Shown here piece after piece: positions 1-11,821 of a stretch of DNA of 64,000 nucleotides. The position numbers and the translations under genes are program-made. Source of the stretch: Rutstroemia sp. NJR-2017a BVV2 (Eukaryota; Ascomycota; Leotiomycetes; Helotiales; Rutstroemiaceae). Where the stretch lies: the NCBI GenBank assembly GCA_002946415.1, contig NJPS01000044.1, positions 186,001 through 250,000 of the forward strand, written 5' to 3'. Under the pieces are notes generated by a model, which searched no databases, had not been told where the DNA came from, and was given only the letters and a program-made list of their open reading frames with translations. The number at the start of each line of letters is the position of its first letter. Position 1 is the stretch's first letter.

Positions 1-637
1 TTGGCCAAAGTAGTTGTTGTCCTCGATATACATGTATACCACATACAAGGCAAGAGGCTGCTGACTATATGTCTTTCATTGAACCCGTACAGAGCAACCT
101 TGCGACTATCTGTGGCGAGTTTTATGGCAATGGTTACACATCTTGATTTTGGAAGCGTTGGCTTATTCTTATACTCTAAAACATCGCCGCTTACGGGGCC
201 CGTGTATGTGGATAGACACGCTAACAACCGTCTTTTAGCATAAGCACTTAAGCATATATAGGAGGTGCGTTCTCTTATGCGGCAGATGTGGCCATCAGCA
301 ACGCCTCAAGTTATTGCGCACAAAAATTCGGTTTAATCCAACCGTCCGGCTGACCACCATTTATGAATTAGCAGCTTGCTACTGGGCCCTGCACGTAACA
401 CAAATGCGATTGGCGTGTAGCACTCAACAGATCCTTCAGCTACTTAATTCCAAGTAATAACAATCTCATTACTATTCATTACATGCGTCATCTCCATCTC
501 ACTCACTTCATATACCCTTCTCGAAGGAGGTTGCTGGTTTCTTCGAGAGAGAAAATTCCCCACAATTTTTTTTTCGGACTGTGTCGTGTCTGCGTTGCAT
601 ATATATTTGAATTATATACATCTCAACAGCGACAACC
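1..637. other. Left-edge intergenic sequence, no gene supported
   Basis: The only open frame is 80 codons from the window edge (1-243, plus strand). It resembles no family I know and has no splice context, so I treat it as chance. AT-rich runs with a TATATATTTG-like element near 600 lie just upstream of the next start codon and could belong to its promoter. Confidence 0.5.
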
Positions 638-1994
638 ATGAGCGACACCACACCTCCGCCAGAAGGCTGGATCAACCCTTCTGAAGCCCCGATGCACCCC
701 AGGGCAGTGCTATTAATCGGACCCGTCACCGTGTTCTACTTTCTGGGTGTCGTCGCAATCATCCTCAGAATCTGGGCCAGGTACCTCACGAAGGTCTCCT
801 GGCGGCTCTCGGACTATGCAGTCATCATTGCGTTTTTTTTCGGGACCGGATACGTTGCTATATGTTGGATAGGTGAGACTTGATATACATTAATTGGACT
901 TCTGTTCTTTATCATTCTGTAACTAATACTGATCTCCTCACCCAGCGGCCGATCGTGGAGCGCTTGGCTACCCTGTGACTCGAGTAGCCGTTCCGGAGCA
1001 GATACTCATCCGCAAGGTAATCTAACCCTATTCGCATCTCTGTGACAAAAACTGCGCTAACAAAAGTTCCACTAGGTATTCTTCGCAGGCTGGCTCTTCC
1101 AATCCTGGGCTAACTCATTTATCCGGCTATCCATCCTCGACTTCATGCTGAAAGTGTTCCCCGTGAAGAAGTTCCGCCGCTTCGTGTACTTCCTCCAGGG
1201 CGCAACCATCGCCTACCTTGTTGCGTGCACAATTGTCTGGTTTGCTATCTGTCGCCCTTTCAGGTACAATTGGCTGCTTGGTCCGACGACGAGGAAGCAT
1301 TGCGGTAATCTTAGTGTTAATTTCCTTCTCAGCGCTATCTTCAATATCATTCTTGATGTCTGTATCATTGTTCTTCCCATGCCTATGCTCTGGAAACTAC
1401 ATATGAATACGCACAAGAAGGTTGCGCTTAGTTTTGTCTTTGGGCTGGGTATTTTGTAAGTCTCACAACACGGCTATGCTTTCCATCTGATAATCTAACA
1501 AACCCTCCAGCGTCTGTTTCGCTACCGGCTGGCGCACCTACAACGTCGTCGTCTTCTCCCGCCCGGAAGACCAAATCAACTTCACCGCCAGCATCATCGA
1601 AGACGCGCTGTGGTCCGGGCTAGAAATCACCCTCGGCATCATCAACGCCTGTCTCCCGGTAATCCAACCCGCCGCGCAGCGGCTCTGCAACTTCTCCTTC
1701 CTCCGCCTCATCACTTCCTCCACGAAAGCGTCCACCAAACAATCCCATATTTCCGCGGGGCCGCCGTCTAACTACTCGCGCTTTACGTCTTGGGTGCGTC
1801 TGGGCAATCCGAAGGATGAGCCAAAAGGTGGCATTCAGCGCGCGGTGGAGTATTCAGTGGATATTGAGTCGGAGTCGGGGAGGAATATTCGGTTGGATGA
1901 TATGGGGTCGATGACGGGTTTGGCGGGGCGGACTGAGGAGATTTATCATGATCCTTTGACGAATCAGTATTCGGAACGGAAGACTCTTTCTTGA
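638..1994 (+). CDS. Pth11-like / fungal rhodopsin-domain integral membrane protein
   Basis: Four exons: 638-872, 946-1016, 1076-1455, 1511-1994, giving 389 residues. All three introns have GT-AG ends and keep frame. The protein begins with a short outer segment, then hydrophobic helices (first about residues 26-50, followed by an IWARYL-type turn). A conserved aromatic stretch follows (AGWLFQSWANSF), and then several more helices with the CRPF and LPMPMLWKL motifs typical of the fungal rhodopsin-like (Pth11-like) family. The tail from about residue 300 is hydrophilic and ends in an acidic segment, as expected for a cytoplasmic domain. No N-terminal CFEM cysteine domain is present, so this is the CFEM-less subclass. 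Members are plasma-membrane proteins proposed to sense host or surface cues; ligand and G-protein coupling here are unknown. Family assignment is strong, function is inference. Confidence 0.85.
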
Positions 1995-2269
1995 TGCCGG
2001 TTTCGTGGTGTTGAGCGATATATTATGTTAGCAATATTATTTTAATGTTATTGTAAGCTGTTTGTATGATCTATTTGAACTGGGATTGGGCGTTGGCGTC
2101 GCGGACTATGCAAGGGTCGTTGTCACAGGGTTCAACAGGTATAGCCTTTTTTATTGATAACAGGCCACGCAAATTTCGGGGGCGGCGAGGGTATTTTCAG
2201 GGTTCTTCTAGTCGGCGATAGAGCAAGTGGGCGGATGGTTACTATCGATCGTGGGGGTAGTCCTTTAAC

Positions 2270-2880
2270 AACCAAAGATGGGTGAAGCAGATGCCGGTTG
2301 TGACGAATGTTTTTGGAACTCAGGACGATTTTCGAGGAAACGAAGATTCATACCGGCTGAATATCATGGCTATTGCTCATCTGGCCGGATTATTGAATAT
2401 GGGCCTAGAGGCCTGATGGACACTCACGGGTTGGAATTGACCCAGATTTTCTGGGGCCGGGCAGCGCCTTCAGATACAGACTGTCAAAGATGAGACCTTT
2501 ACCAGAGAAAAACAGGTTCTGGAGCAAGACTACGCAAAAAACTCGACCAATGCAATCTTCTGCAAATCCTTCCAATGGGCGAATACCGTAGCGGGAAAGA
2601 CATCTCTCCTTGCTACTGAAGAACAAAAGCACACCATAGGCGATCTACACATGCTACAGCAAGCGACTCGTCATTTTCAACAATTTCATTAAGGAGCTGA
2701 ATAGTCTCCCAGATGCTGAACTCAACTCAAAGCAGAGTCTCGGGATAGATCTCTGGGCAAATATACCAAGCCAAACGACAAATTCGCTAGTATTAGCCGA
2801 GAGGGGCCCCAAGATCCAGGAGTCAAGTTCCTAGATGTACCGGAGGAATACAACTCAAAACAAAAAGGTGAAAAGCGACA
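2270..2880 (+). pseudogene. Possible decayed HeLo-type (prion-inhibition/propagation) N-terminal domain
   Basis: No single frame stays open. Across three plus frames, broken pieces read like the HeLo fold of HET-s-type fungal cell-death proteins: a segment with GPGSAFRYRLSKMR (about 2421-2592), then a piece with FNNFIKELNSLP, then one with SQTTNSLVLAERG. Several stops and frame changes separate them. The match is from memory of the family pattern and is weak; it could equally be unrelated non-coding DNA. No intact downstream domain is seen. Confidence 0.25.
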
Positions 2881-4565
2881 GTAGTTTCGGTTCGACTTTT
2901 ACTTACCATCAGCAGTCCGACTCCCACTTTCTAGAATCTTACTTGGTCGGGTACCCGAATGCACAGCATCTTCAGCGATGAGACGATTGCTTGCGGTCCC
3001 TTCAGTACTTGGTTTGCTTGTTTTCTGAGCATTGTGGATGGAGAGGCTTGAAGCGAAGAAAGAGGTTCTGAGGTTCAGCTGATAATAATTGCAGTTGGAG
3101 AAATGAAGGATGGACTTGAGCAATTGGACGGATACACGAGAGATATATATGGACACAACGGGGCTGTATTTTCGTTCTAGATCTTTGGTGTTACTGATGC
3201 TGATAGTCGGGGTGTATGAGTCGGGAGTGTAACATTCTGTTAGAACGCCGCTGTTGGCTGTCTCTGATGGGTCCACTTAGAGAGGAGATTATTTGAAGTG
3301 AGAGTATTCGATAGTTTTCAGATTAGACTTTATCTAAGTTTTAGATCTATGATTTGATACTTGAAATTGATATTTTATGAGATTGTTTACTGTCAATACT
3401 ATCCTTTCTGCATTGGAAGCTGTTTTGTAGCAATGCCGCCGGCCCGCCCCGTCTGTATAAAGAAAAATAAGGTGTGTGCAGACCCGCAGCTCATCGGCCT
3501 AAATGTCTCCGAATTGGTATTCAGCACTACCTATATATGAACAGATTACCCCTCAGTTTGATAGATCCATCTACCAAGAGGTCTAAGCGACATGGCTCTT
3601 TCAATATGATATCTACTTTGTTTATCGCGAGATATACAAATTTTAAACCTATAGAGCCTCGAATGCCGACCGAGACGTCGTGCTGCATCTATGCTTTGGG
3701 GGTGGGAACTAGTGCTTACTAGGTGCTAGGGCTTTACTCAAGCAATTATATCCGTCGGCAACAAGAACCCCTGTATCAGATCCAATCGGCAGTAAGAGCC
3801 AAGAATCGTGACTACTACACCTTATCACATATGGAGAACCTATGCGGAGGATATGACCATGCCCAGCAACGTTGAGTTGCTTCTTGTAATATTCTGGTAG
3901 ATTACATAGATATCATTCTATCGCAGTAATAGAGCTGTTCCAGTGGGAAAACTGAGCTGGCTGCTCAATAACGATCTCTTTTTAAATATCCCAAGCTGCG
4001 CCCAGGTTATCTGTAGGATTCTGAGCTGCACATTCATATGATCGATCTATCTGAGAAACTAAGATACAAAAAGAAGAAGGTTTATATCCCAAGAAAGCAG
4101 CAATAATGTGGAGATAAGGAATGGTCCAGAATGGCTTGTAGCCCCGTACTATGCGATTCGGAAGTAGTCTATTTACGACAGGTCCCATACTCTGCCGGAG
4201 GATCCAATGAGATTTACATGGTTATAAGGCCCATTGGGACCGATTTTATTCCCACTTTATTGCCATTCGAGGGTATAAACCTCAATTTTCTCTGTATTAT
4301 AGTTCTTCAGATAGACTCAATCGTATGTATATTCAAGACCTCAGAATCTCACACCAGGAGGTCAGTACAGTTTTAGGACACCAGCCAAAGGGTTAAAAGT
4401 TCTTCTCACAGTTAAGCAATACCAAAGATTGTGGGACTCAAGGCGCAAGATTTCAATTTAAGTCAATCTACAAATATGAAAGAAAATGGTGTTTCCAGAA
4501 AAGTAGTCATTCCACGCAATCGAATATCAAAGACAAGACAGTTCCTTTGATATCCTTGAAGGCAA
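2881..4565. other. AT-rich gene-free stretch
   Basis: The longest open frame is 125 codons on the minus strand (3276-2899), with no recognisable domain, signal peptide or splice partner. Other frames of 68-82 codons also look like chance. The sequence is AT-rich and stop-rich, as expected for old, mutated repeat or pseudogene material, but I cannot name a parent element. Confidence 0.45.
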
Positions 4566-5161
4566 CTAGGACGACGCCGGAGGAATCATCTTGACCGTCA
4601 CCGGCACACTATTATCCCGATGCGCTCCATCCGAATTCCACGTCAACAGCCAAAAGCCATCAAAAGTTTCCGTTGCCCAGAATTGAGACAAAAATTGTGA
4701 ATCGGAATCGATGTAAACAACCTGGCCTCCAAACAGGGAGAACCCACTGGTTGTAGCGTTGGTCGGAAGAGTGGTATTGGCTGTCGCAAACCCAGCCGCC
4801 ACGTTTGATGACCCTCCATTGACAATGTACAATTGTCCGCCAGCAGTGCCGTTGACAACAGTAGCGTTCCATGCTACATCTCTGGAGGTGTCAATATCCC
4901 AGCTCAGGGCAGAGGTGAAGTTTGCTGTGGTTGCGTTTCCAATGTATGCTAGTCCTGGATTTCATTCAAGTTAGCTTTTGCTCGATCGGAGTCGGATTAG
5001 GACGTACCGTCTGCGTTTCCGTAGAGGATAGGCAGGCCTGATATGTTTTGACCGTAAGCATACAAGGTAATATCCGTGTAAGTGGTACGCTTGTCATGAG
5101 GAGCAGCGAGGCATGTGAATGACAAGAACGCCGCGATGGGTATGATACTCTTAAAAAGCAT
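4566..5161 (-). CDS. Small secreted protein of unknown function
   Basis: Two exons on the minus strand, 5161-5008 and 4954-4566, joined by a 53-bp GT-AG intron; 180 residues. The first ATG gives a clear signal peptide (MLFKSIIPIAAFLSFTCLA, cleavage near residue 19-20) followed by a dibasic KR at about 23-24 that could be a Kex2 site. The mature part starts with an LYAYGQNISGLPILYGNADG-type segment and an AYIGN motif and has several N-glycosylation sequons. It ends with a tryptophan-rich DGFWLLTWNS motif and a short VPVTVKMIPP strand. This order matches a widespread uncharacterised family of about 180-residue fungal secreted proteins. No catalytic residues are evident. It sits 1.1 kb upstream of, and divergent from, a secreted laccase, but nothing shows shared control. 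Confidence 0.75.
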
Positions 5162-6306
5162 TTTGAAGGAAGAGTGAAATGAGTGTGTTTGAAAAATAAC
5201 AAGAAAGCGAAAAGTTAGAAAGCGATATTGCTCCGGTAGGAATGTTGGATAGTAAAAGAATGAGTTACATGGAGAGTACTTGAATATTAATACTCACGTA
5301 AGTGACGGAAAGACTCAGCCGTGAATTTCATCAGCGGAGCTACTCGTCATATACTTACGTGTATGCTAATTCAATAGTGCAAAAAAACAAAAGAGGATAT
5401 AAATGTTTCGGACATACATAAAAAATGCATTGAAGTTTCAACCTCCGAGCATACGTTGATGTTGCGTAATCTCAGACCTTGTCGCTAAATGTGGGGGGAG
5501 ATACGAAGGACATGCTGGGCACGGATGACGGAAATAAGGTTCAGATGTCAGCAATGACGATTGGTTGCTCAAAATCTATATACTCCTGGATCTAAACGAA
5601 TCCAGTTCTCCAGTAACTCCACTTGAAACGAAATGGCCGCTCGGCAACCCCTACTGCGCCCACTTGGACTAAACGGGCCTTGCCGCAACCCTACCCAAGT
5701 CAAAAACGGCAGAAGATATAGCTATTCAATCGTTTTCGCATACGTATATCCATGTTTTGATGAAAATCAGCTCCATCGGGAGGATATGGTCTAGCTATCG
5801 TTGCTACTGCCCGGCCTGGATATCATCAATATTCATCAAGGATTCCCTGGTATGGCGACGAAATGAAGATCTTGCCCAGATGCGATCGTCTATGAGCCTC
5901 CACTACGCAATGTCTTGGAAAGAAAGCTTTCTAATTGTGCGGTAAGTCTTTGTGCATCTGGAACCGAAGTCTACAGAGACTGAATAGGGAATTCGCACTT
6001 CTGCATTTGGTACATACACGGGTGTGTGCATCCGGAGGATCGTAGGTTGTGTAGGCTATGCTAAGCAGTATGAACCTCGAAGTAGTTTCTGTACGCGGCA
6101 ACCTTTCTATCTTTGCGACTCGTATCAACATATGGTTCTCTGCCTACTCATGAAGTATATAGCTGGCGGTATTCCCAACGTTGAACTTCATCTCATCACT
6201 TTCCTATTACCAACACTCCTCGTCCTTCCTTCATCGTATCATTCTCTTTGTTACTCTCAGTCATTCGTTCTCTTATCTTCAATATTTAACAAAATCCATT
6301 CTTGAG
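5162..6306. other. Divergent intergenic region between the secreted-protein gene and laccase
   Basis: No gene is supported. A 62-codon frame (5757-5945) and a 93-codon frame (6024-6305) have no family features. The last 130 bases before the laccase ATG are pyrimidine-rich (TTCCTTCATCG, CTCTTATC), typical of a fungal 5' leader. The region should contain both promoters. Confidence 0.5.
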
Positions 6307-8154
6307 ATGTTCTTGACATCTTTGCTCTTAGCATCGACGACCTTCCGAGGCGTCTTTGCAGCCCCAGCACCTGCTTCAGGGGCCACACTCTTTAAGCGAT
6401 GTGTCAACAGCGCCACCGACCGTTCCTGTTGGGGCGACTATGATCTTTCTACCAACTACTACGACACAGTTCCTGACACCGGAGTTGTTCGTGAGTATTG
6501 GTTCAACATTGAAAACAGCACTGCTGCTCCTGATGGGATAGAGCGGATTGTGTTAACTGTCAACGGTCTGCAACTCTGGTTTTCTTTTTCGTATGCATTG
6601 CTAAACTATCATGCAGGTACTGTACCAGGGCCCACCATCATTGCTGATTGGGGTGATACCGTCAGGGTACATGTTACCAATAACATGCGTAAGTCTAACT
6701 GTTCCACTCCCTTTATGTATCGTACTAACTGTATTTAGAAAACAATGGCACTAGCATTCATTTCCATGGTATCCGGCAAAACTACACCAACTACATGGAC
6801 GGTGTAGCTTCGGTAACACAGTGCCCTACCGCACCAGGTGATAGCTTCACTTACGAATGGCGGGCTACCCAATACGGTTCTTCTTGGTACCATTCTCACT
6901 TTTACGTCCAAGCATGGGACGGTATCTTCGGAGGTATCATTATCAATGGACCAGCCACAGCCAACTATGATGAAGATCTTGGAAATCTATTTTTGAATGA
7001 CTGGTCCCACCAAACTGCGGATCAGTTAGCCCTTGAAGCAGCAACAAGCGGTCCACCTACGCTCGATAACTGCCTCATCAATGGCACAAACACCTGGACA
7101 GAAGACGATGACACAGTTGTTGGATCTCGTTTCGAGACTTCTTTTGTTTCTGGAACTCGCTACCGTATCCGCCTCGTAAATGGTGCTGCCGACACTCATT
7201 TCAGATTTATGATCGACAATCATACTTTAGAAGTCATCGCTGCAGACTTCGTTCCGATCGTTCCCTACAATACTACGGCAGTGAGCATTGGTATGGGTCA
7301 ACGCTATGATGTTATCGTTACAGCGACGGAGGAAACCGGCAACTTCTGGCTGCGAGCCATTCCTCAAGAGTCTTGCTCGGACAATGACAATGTCGATAAT
7401 ATTCTTGGTATAGTCCGGTACGACAGCTCATCGACCGATGACCCAACCACCTCTGCCTATGACTTCACAGACTCCTGCGATGATGAGGCAATTGGTACCG
7501 TTGTTCCGTACCTCGCTCTCGCTGCATCCACAGGGGACGTTGAGGACGACGAGGCAGTGACTGTTGGAAGAGCAGACAACGAAATTTACTGGTACATGGC
7601 GGGCACTTCCTTCGTAAGTTTATTTCACCCGCATGAAGAGCACCAATTGGTACTAACCATATTCCAAGCTCTCACAATGGGATTATCCCACAGTTCTTCA
7701 AGCCGCAGAAGGTAACGATACCTGGGGAACCGACCAACACGTCGTACAACTCCCAACTGCCAATGAATGGGTGTATTTCATCATCCAGACAACTTTCGCG
7801 CAAGCACATCCCATTCATCTTCACGGACACGATTTCTGGGTCTTGGCACAGGGTACTGGCACATACGACACCTCCACTGTTGATCTTACTTTGACCAACG
7901 CACCACGCCGTGATGTTGCTATGCTGCCGGCATCGGGCTACTTGGTACTTGCCATGTATACAGACAACCCAGGAGCGTGGCTTATGCATTGTCATATCGC
8001 GTGGCATACATCTGAAGGATTTGCTCTTCAACTCCTTGAGCGTGAATCCGAGATGGCGGCTACCATTGATGTCGCGACGGTTAACGCTACTTGCGCGAAT
8101 TGGAAAACCTACACGACTGAGGATGACGTGACTCAAACCGACTCTGGCGTATAA
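6307..8154 (+). CDS. Secreted laccase (multicopper oxidase, ascomycete type)
   Basis: Four exons: 6307-6565, 6617-6688, 6739-7613, 7669-8154; 563 residues. The start was chosen because it gives a signal peptide (MFLTSLLLASTTFRGVFAAP); an upstream in-frame ATG would bury it. All four copper-binding regions are present: HFHG at 118-121, WYHSHF with His162 and His164, HPIHLHGHDF at 449-458, and HCHIAWH at 509-515 with Cys510 as the type-1 copper thiolate. The protein ends in DSGV, the C-terminal plug of ascomycete laccases; here it is the natural terminus. The axial position ten residues after Cys510 is Phe520. The enzyme oxidises phenolic substrates with reduction of O2 to water outside the cell and may act in lignin or tannin attack, melanin or detoxification. 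Many N-glycosylation sites support secretion. Confidence 0.95.
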
Positions 8155-8575
8155 AGCGCTGTTGTGACGTGGAGATTGCTAGCTTGGAAGAGGGAGAACC
8201 AGAATGAATAAATGGATTGTTAAATTAGTGACGCGTATGCAATAACCTTAGCTACTGGAATTAATAATGTTGTGATTACCTCATCCTAATAACCTTAACC
8301 GCGCGGGAATTATTTCTGACGTAAAGTTAGTAGGGGAACTATCGAGGCAATGTGGGTCCAGGCTTATCTTACAAATACTTGAGATTCTGTTCATGTGAGT
8401 TTCATGTGCTTCTGCTTGTCTTCTAGATTAATTACACCTTGCACCCAGATTCCTCATGCCCTATTAGATCTACTTTGTCCGGCTCGTAAGATATCCTTGA
8501 TAGGTCCAGCATTTTCGACTCATTAGCCGTACTCATTGTCCCCGATTGAAGTAGCTCAGTGCACGGGACTTCATC
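8155..8575. other. Intergenic, laccase 3' region
   Basis: This spacer is AT-rich and contains AATAA-like signals near 8204 and 8260 that could end the laccase transcript. No other structure is seen. Confidence 0.4.
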
Positions 8576-9501
8576 ATGGACGAGAAAACGATACTTTCAA
8601 AATTCGATCATCTCGTCGAGAAAGGACTAGTGGTATACGACCCGCAGCAGAAGATCGTGGAATTGGAAGACGACGGTCTTAAGGTTGTCAAAAACACAAA
8701 TCTACTCACTGAAACTCTAGCTAACACACATCCTAGTATCAATTCATCCTCACAACCGCGCTCTCAGAGAAGCCTGGTCTAGCAGCTGATGAGGTTAAGG
8801 AAAGCAAGGAGGAAACAAGCGATCAAGACCCTCCTGAAAGTGACATCGATACTCGTGGCTACGAACTCGGCAACATCGGCCCCCACCATTTCTTCACAGC
8901 CAACAAATTCTGCTTCGCCAGACCACATCTCATGCTCCTGACATTTGACGTCGAGGCAAAACAATACGAGCCCCTCTATGAGACTGATCTCCAAGCTGCA
9001 TGGACTGCTATCACCGCCATCGAAAGTGACTATGTTCTCTTCTTCAACTGTGGGAAAGATGGAGGATGTAGTCGATTGCGCAAACACATGCAGTTGATAC
9101 CCATGCCGAAGGGGACATTTGCCAGTTTTCTAGATGGAGAGGAAAAGGAACCTGATGTGCCTTTTCAGTGGTATTATCGCCGTTTCGCGAAAGATAGGGA
9201 CGTTACGGTGGAGCATGTGATCAAGACCTACAATGAACTGCTAGAGAAAGCTACGGAGACAGGTAAAGGAAAGTCGGAACATGCTGAGATGCTACCGAGT
9301 GGAGCTGCGTGTCCACATAGTATGGTCCTGACCAAGAGGTGGATGATTGTATTTCCAAGACGAAAAAATGGCGAGCCGGGAGCGAGTGCGGTGGGTATGT
9401 TAGGTTATATTGCGGTTAGTTCACAGGATGAAATTGATGAGTGGGTGAAGGGAGGTATCAATAATATCATGCGGGAGTATGGCGTCCCCAGAGTTGTATG
9501 A
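8576..9501 (+). CDS. Ap4A phosphorylase / ATP adenylyltransferase-like protein (DUF4922 plus C-terminal domain)
   Basis: Two exons, 8576-8683 and 8737-9501; 290 residues. The splice restores the family reading ...GLK|YQFILTTAL-EKP. The N-terminal region up to about residue 160 matches the Ap4A-phosphorylase nucleotide-binding fold: NKFCFARPHLMLLT, then FFNCGKDGGCSRLRKHMQLIP. The C-terminal domain (about 215-285) has the usual PHSMVLTKRWMIVFPR and MLGYIAV strands. In canonical enzymes the active site reads H-x-H-x-Q. Here the first His is Arg151, while the nucleophile position His153 and Gln155 remain. The family splits diadenosine tetraphosphate with phosphate into ADP and ATP. It is somewhat shorter than yeast Apa1/Apa2 (about 320), so it is probably a paralogue, and activity is uncertain. 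Confidence 0.8.
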
Positions 9502-10231
9502 TGTTGGTTTCTAGAAGGACATCGATGTAGATGGAAAGTCAAGACTAGAGGATATTTAGTCGCAGGAAAAGCGTACAAGTAGAGAAATGAATAGATTCTC
9601 TTTTCAAGAAGAGCTGTGCGATTCACCAAAGTTTTTGATTACCGTTCTAGTTTGTAAGAAGAAGCCACAAATATTGTGACAGTCTAAACGAGCCGCGTAT
9701 ATCAAAGGCGGAGGAGGAGAAGCACCGCACTCGTATGCACGTCACGATTGAACATGATATGTGAGTTCGAGCGCTTCTTCTTTCTCAAAGCAGAGCTTGC
9801 AAATCCATGGCACTGTACGACCGTTATAAATGACACAAGCTGCTTAAGATGTGCAATTTTAGCTGTATACTAAATGAGCGGAAATCCTTTTCAAATTTCA
9901 GTGTGAAAGTGATCGTTGATGTTGAAAATACTTCGAAATGGTTACATCCAAACTAATACCAAGATATCGTTTTTCCCCATGCTGTTTTGTGTTTTCTACC
10001 ATCTGATTCGTATATGGGAGATATGCCATATACACTTGTGACTTGTGATATTGCATTTCTTGCATTAACTCCTGTCATTACTTCGGGAAACTGGTCAAGT
10101 CACTCAAGTGGATAAATCCTAACTGACAGTGGGGGTACCGGTGGGTATATATAGCTTCCTAGACGCTGATGTGCCCAGAAACCTCAAATCTGCAAACGCA
10201 CTTGCTCAATCATAATACAACAAAAGTGTTC
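9502..10231. other. Intergenic between two convergent genes
   Basis: No open frame of interest. AT-rich sequence with a TATATATAGC element near 10146. Both flanking genes end here, so terminators should lie within, but none can be pinned down. Confidence 0.4.
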
Positions 10232-11252
10232 CTATTTCCTCAACGCCTTCCTCGCCGCCAATCTCCTCCGTCTTTCCTCTTCCTGTCTTCTCAAATCCCT
10301 ATAGTACTCTGCTTCTAAATCATCATCATTCTCGCCATCATTTACACTTTCTCTCTCTTTGACTGCAGATCGATGCTCTTTTTCTTCAACTGGCCTCTCA
10401 TTCAGATTTCGTAAGGCCTTTCTTGCAATCGCCTTTGATTCCATCATCTGAGCATAAGATGGTGATTTAGCTCTGCTGCTGAACTCCTGCACTCTCGGGA
10501 CATCGACTTCCTGGCGTTGCGGTAAAGGTGGCGCCAGTTCCACTAGTCTCTCATTTTCCTTACGGTTTTCGGCCCCGCTGGTATTATCAACGAACGATTC
10601 TGCCGTGGGTGACAAAGCCCCACCCGACCCCGCAGCCGAGCCCCTCCTCTCCCTCCTCCTCCTCTCCCTCATACTCAACAAATGCACATTCTCAAACGTC
10701 GTCGTGACCGTCCTCTCCAACGGTTTCAACACCTGCAGCTGTCTCAAAAACGTGATTTCCGTATTAATTGCCGCATGCTGCTGCTGCAAATTGAGGGACC
10801 TCCTCGTAAACGCCGCCGAGTCGCCCAGCACCCAGCTCATTTTCCGCCGGAGGGGAATCGCTTGGTTTTCGTAGATTTCTTTGCGGCATCCTTCGAGCAC
10901 TTGGCAGACGTCGAGAATGCTGCTTTTGGCCGAGGAGATGATCCCGTCGATGCGGGCGGCGGAGGTGGGGTCTTCGCGGAGGTATTTGTGGTGTTGGTCG
11001 CGGAGGAGGATGAGATGCTCCAGGTCGGTGGAGACGCGGTGGGTGAGCGCGAAACAGGTTTTTACGTCGGTGGGGGTGTTTTTTACGTTGTTTATGAAGG
11101 ATATGAGGGTTATGGAGCTGGAGATAGTCTGGGGTTTTCTCAATTAGCACGATTACAACTTCATTTTACGAACAAAATAAGTGAGCGAAAAAGAGGATAA
11201 CGATGATACTTACTCCGGCTACGCCGCCAATGAAACTGGCTGGATCACCCAT
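10232..11252 (-). CDS. Helo-like N-terminal domain (fungal N) protein without effector domain
   Basis: Two exons on the minus strand: 11252-11214 (MGDPASFIGGVAG) and 11128-10232; 311 residues. The start fits the family pattern of a short Met-x-Pro helix followed by an isoleucine/serine-rich helix (TISSSITLISFINNVKN) and a Thr-Asp-Val turn. This is the Helo-like N-terminal domain often found at the front of fungal NACHT or ankyrin proteins. Helices run to about residue 150. The rest is charged, low-complexity sequence ending in an Arg/Glu-rich coiled coil (DLRRQEEERRRRLAARKALRK region). No NACHT, ankyrin or WD repeats follow. A solitary Helo-like module may act as an adaptor or cell-death regulator, but that is inference. 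Confidence 0.7.
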
Positions 11253-11821
11253 TTTAAGCGGTATTTGTTGGGTAAATATTTGATTCAAATTCAGAGTCCT
11301 TAATCAGGAGAATAGAAGGAAGTCTGTGATGAGAGGAGCGGGGTTGATTTAAAGATAAGCTGCAGAGTATACAGGGTGTACCGGAAGGCTCAGCCTGCAG
11401 AGCCCAACCGGACACAGCCTAACAGAACAATGCCCAGTCTCGGTGCCCCTGGGGAAAGTCGAGTCAGATTCTTAGTTCTTAGTTCATGTGGGCGGGTACA
11501 GCTCATACTTCGGTGTCGATCATTAGGTGATCTGAATTCGTGTTTGATGAAGTGGGCAATTTGCATTTATATCGGCTTGCGAAGATTAATTTCTAGCATT
11601 TGAAATAGACAGTTTGAGCCATATACCCTTCATCGATCCGAATTAACTGACTGGATCTACGACCCCCATCATTACAGTATAAATTAAGCTAGCAATCATC
11701 GATCAGTCCGACTGTGGAAATGTTGAAGCTCCTCCTCCTAAGTATCTCCAAGTGCTGATTCTTCCTATGTTTTCTTCAATTTACACCCCCCCCCCCTCCC
11801 CTCTTGGGAACTACAAACTAA
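11253..11821. other. Intergenic
   Basis: Holds the promoter of the Helo-like gene and the 3' end of the next minus-strand gene. An 11-base poly-C tract lies near 11785. A 75-codon frame at 11376-11603 starts in a low-complexity CCGGACACAGCC repeat and is not credible. Confidence 0.45.

Noticed and set aside
1..243. Open frame of 80 codons at the left edge
   Set aside because: No start, splice or family feature; composition like neighbouring non-coding DNA.
2899..3276. 125-codon minus-strand frame
   Set aside because: No recognisable motif, signal or intron partner, in AT-rich decayed DNA; could be chance.
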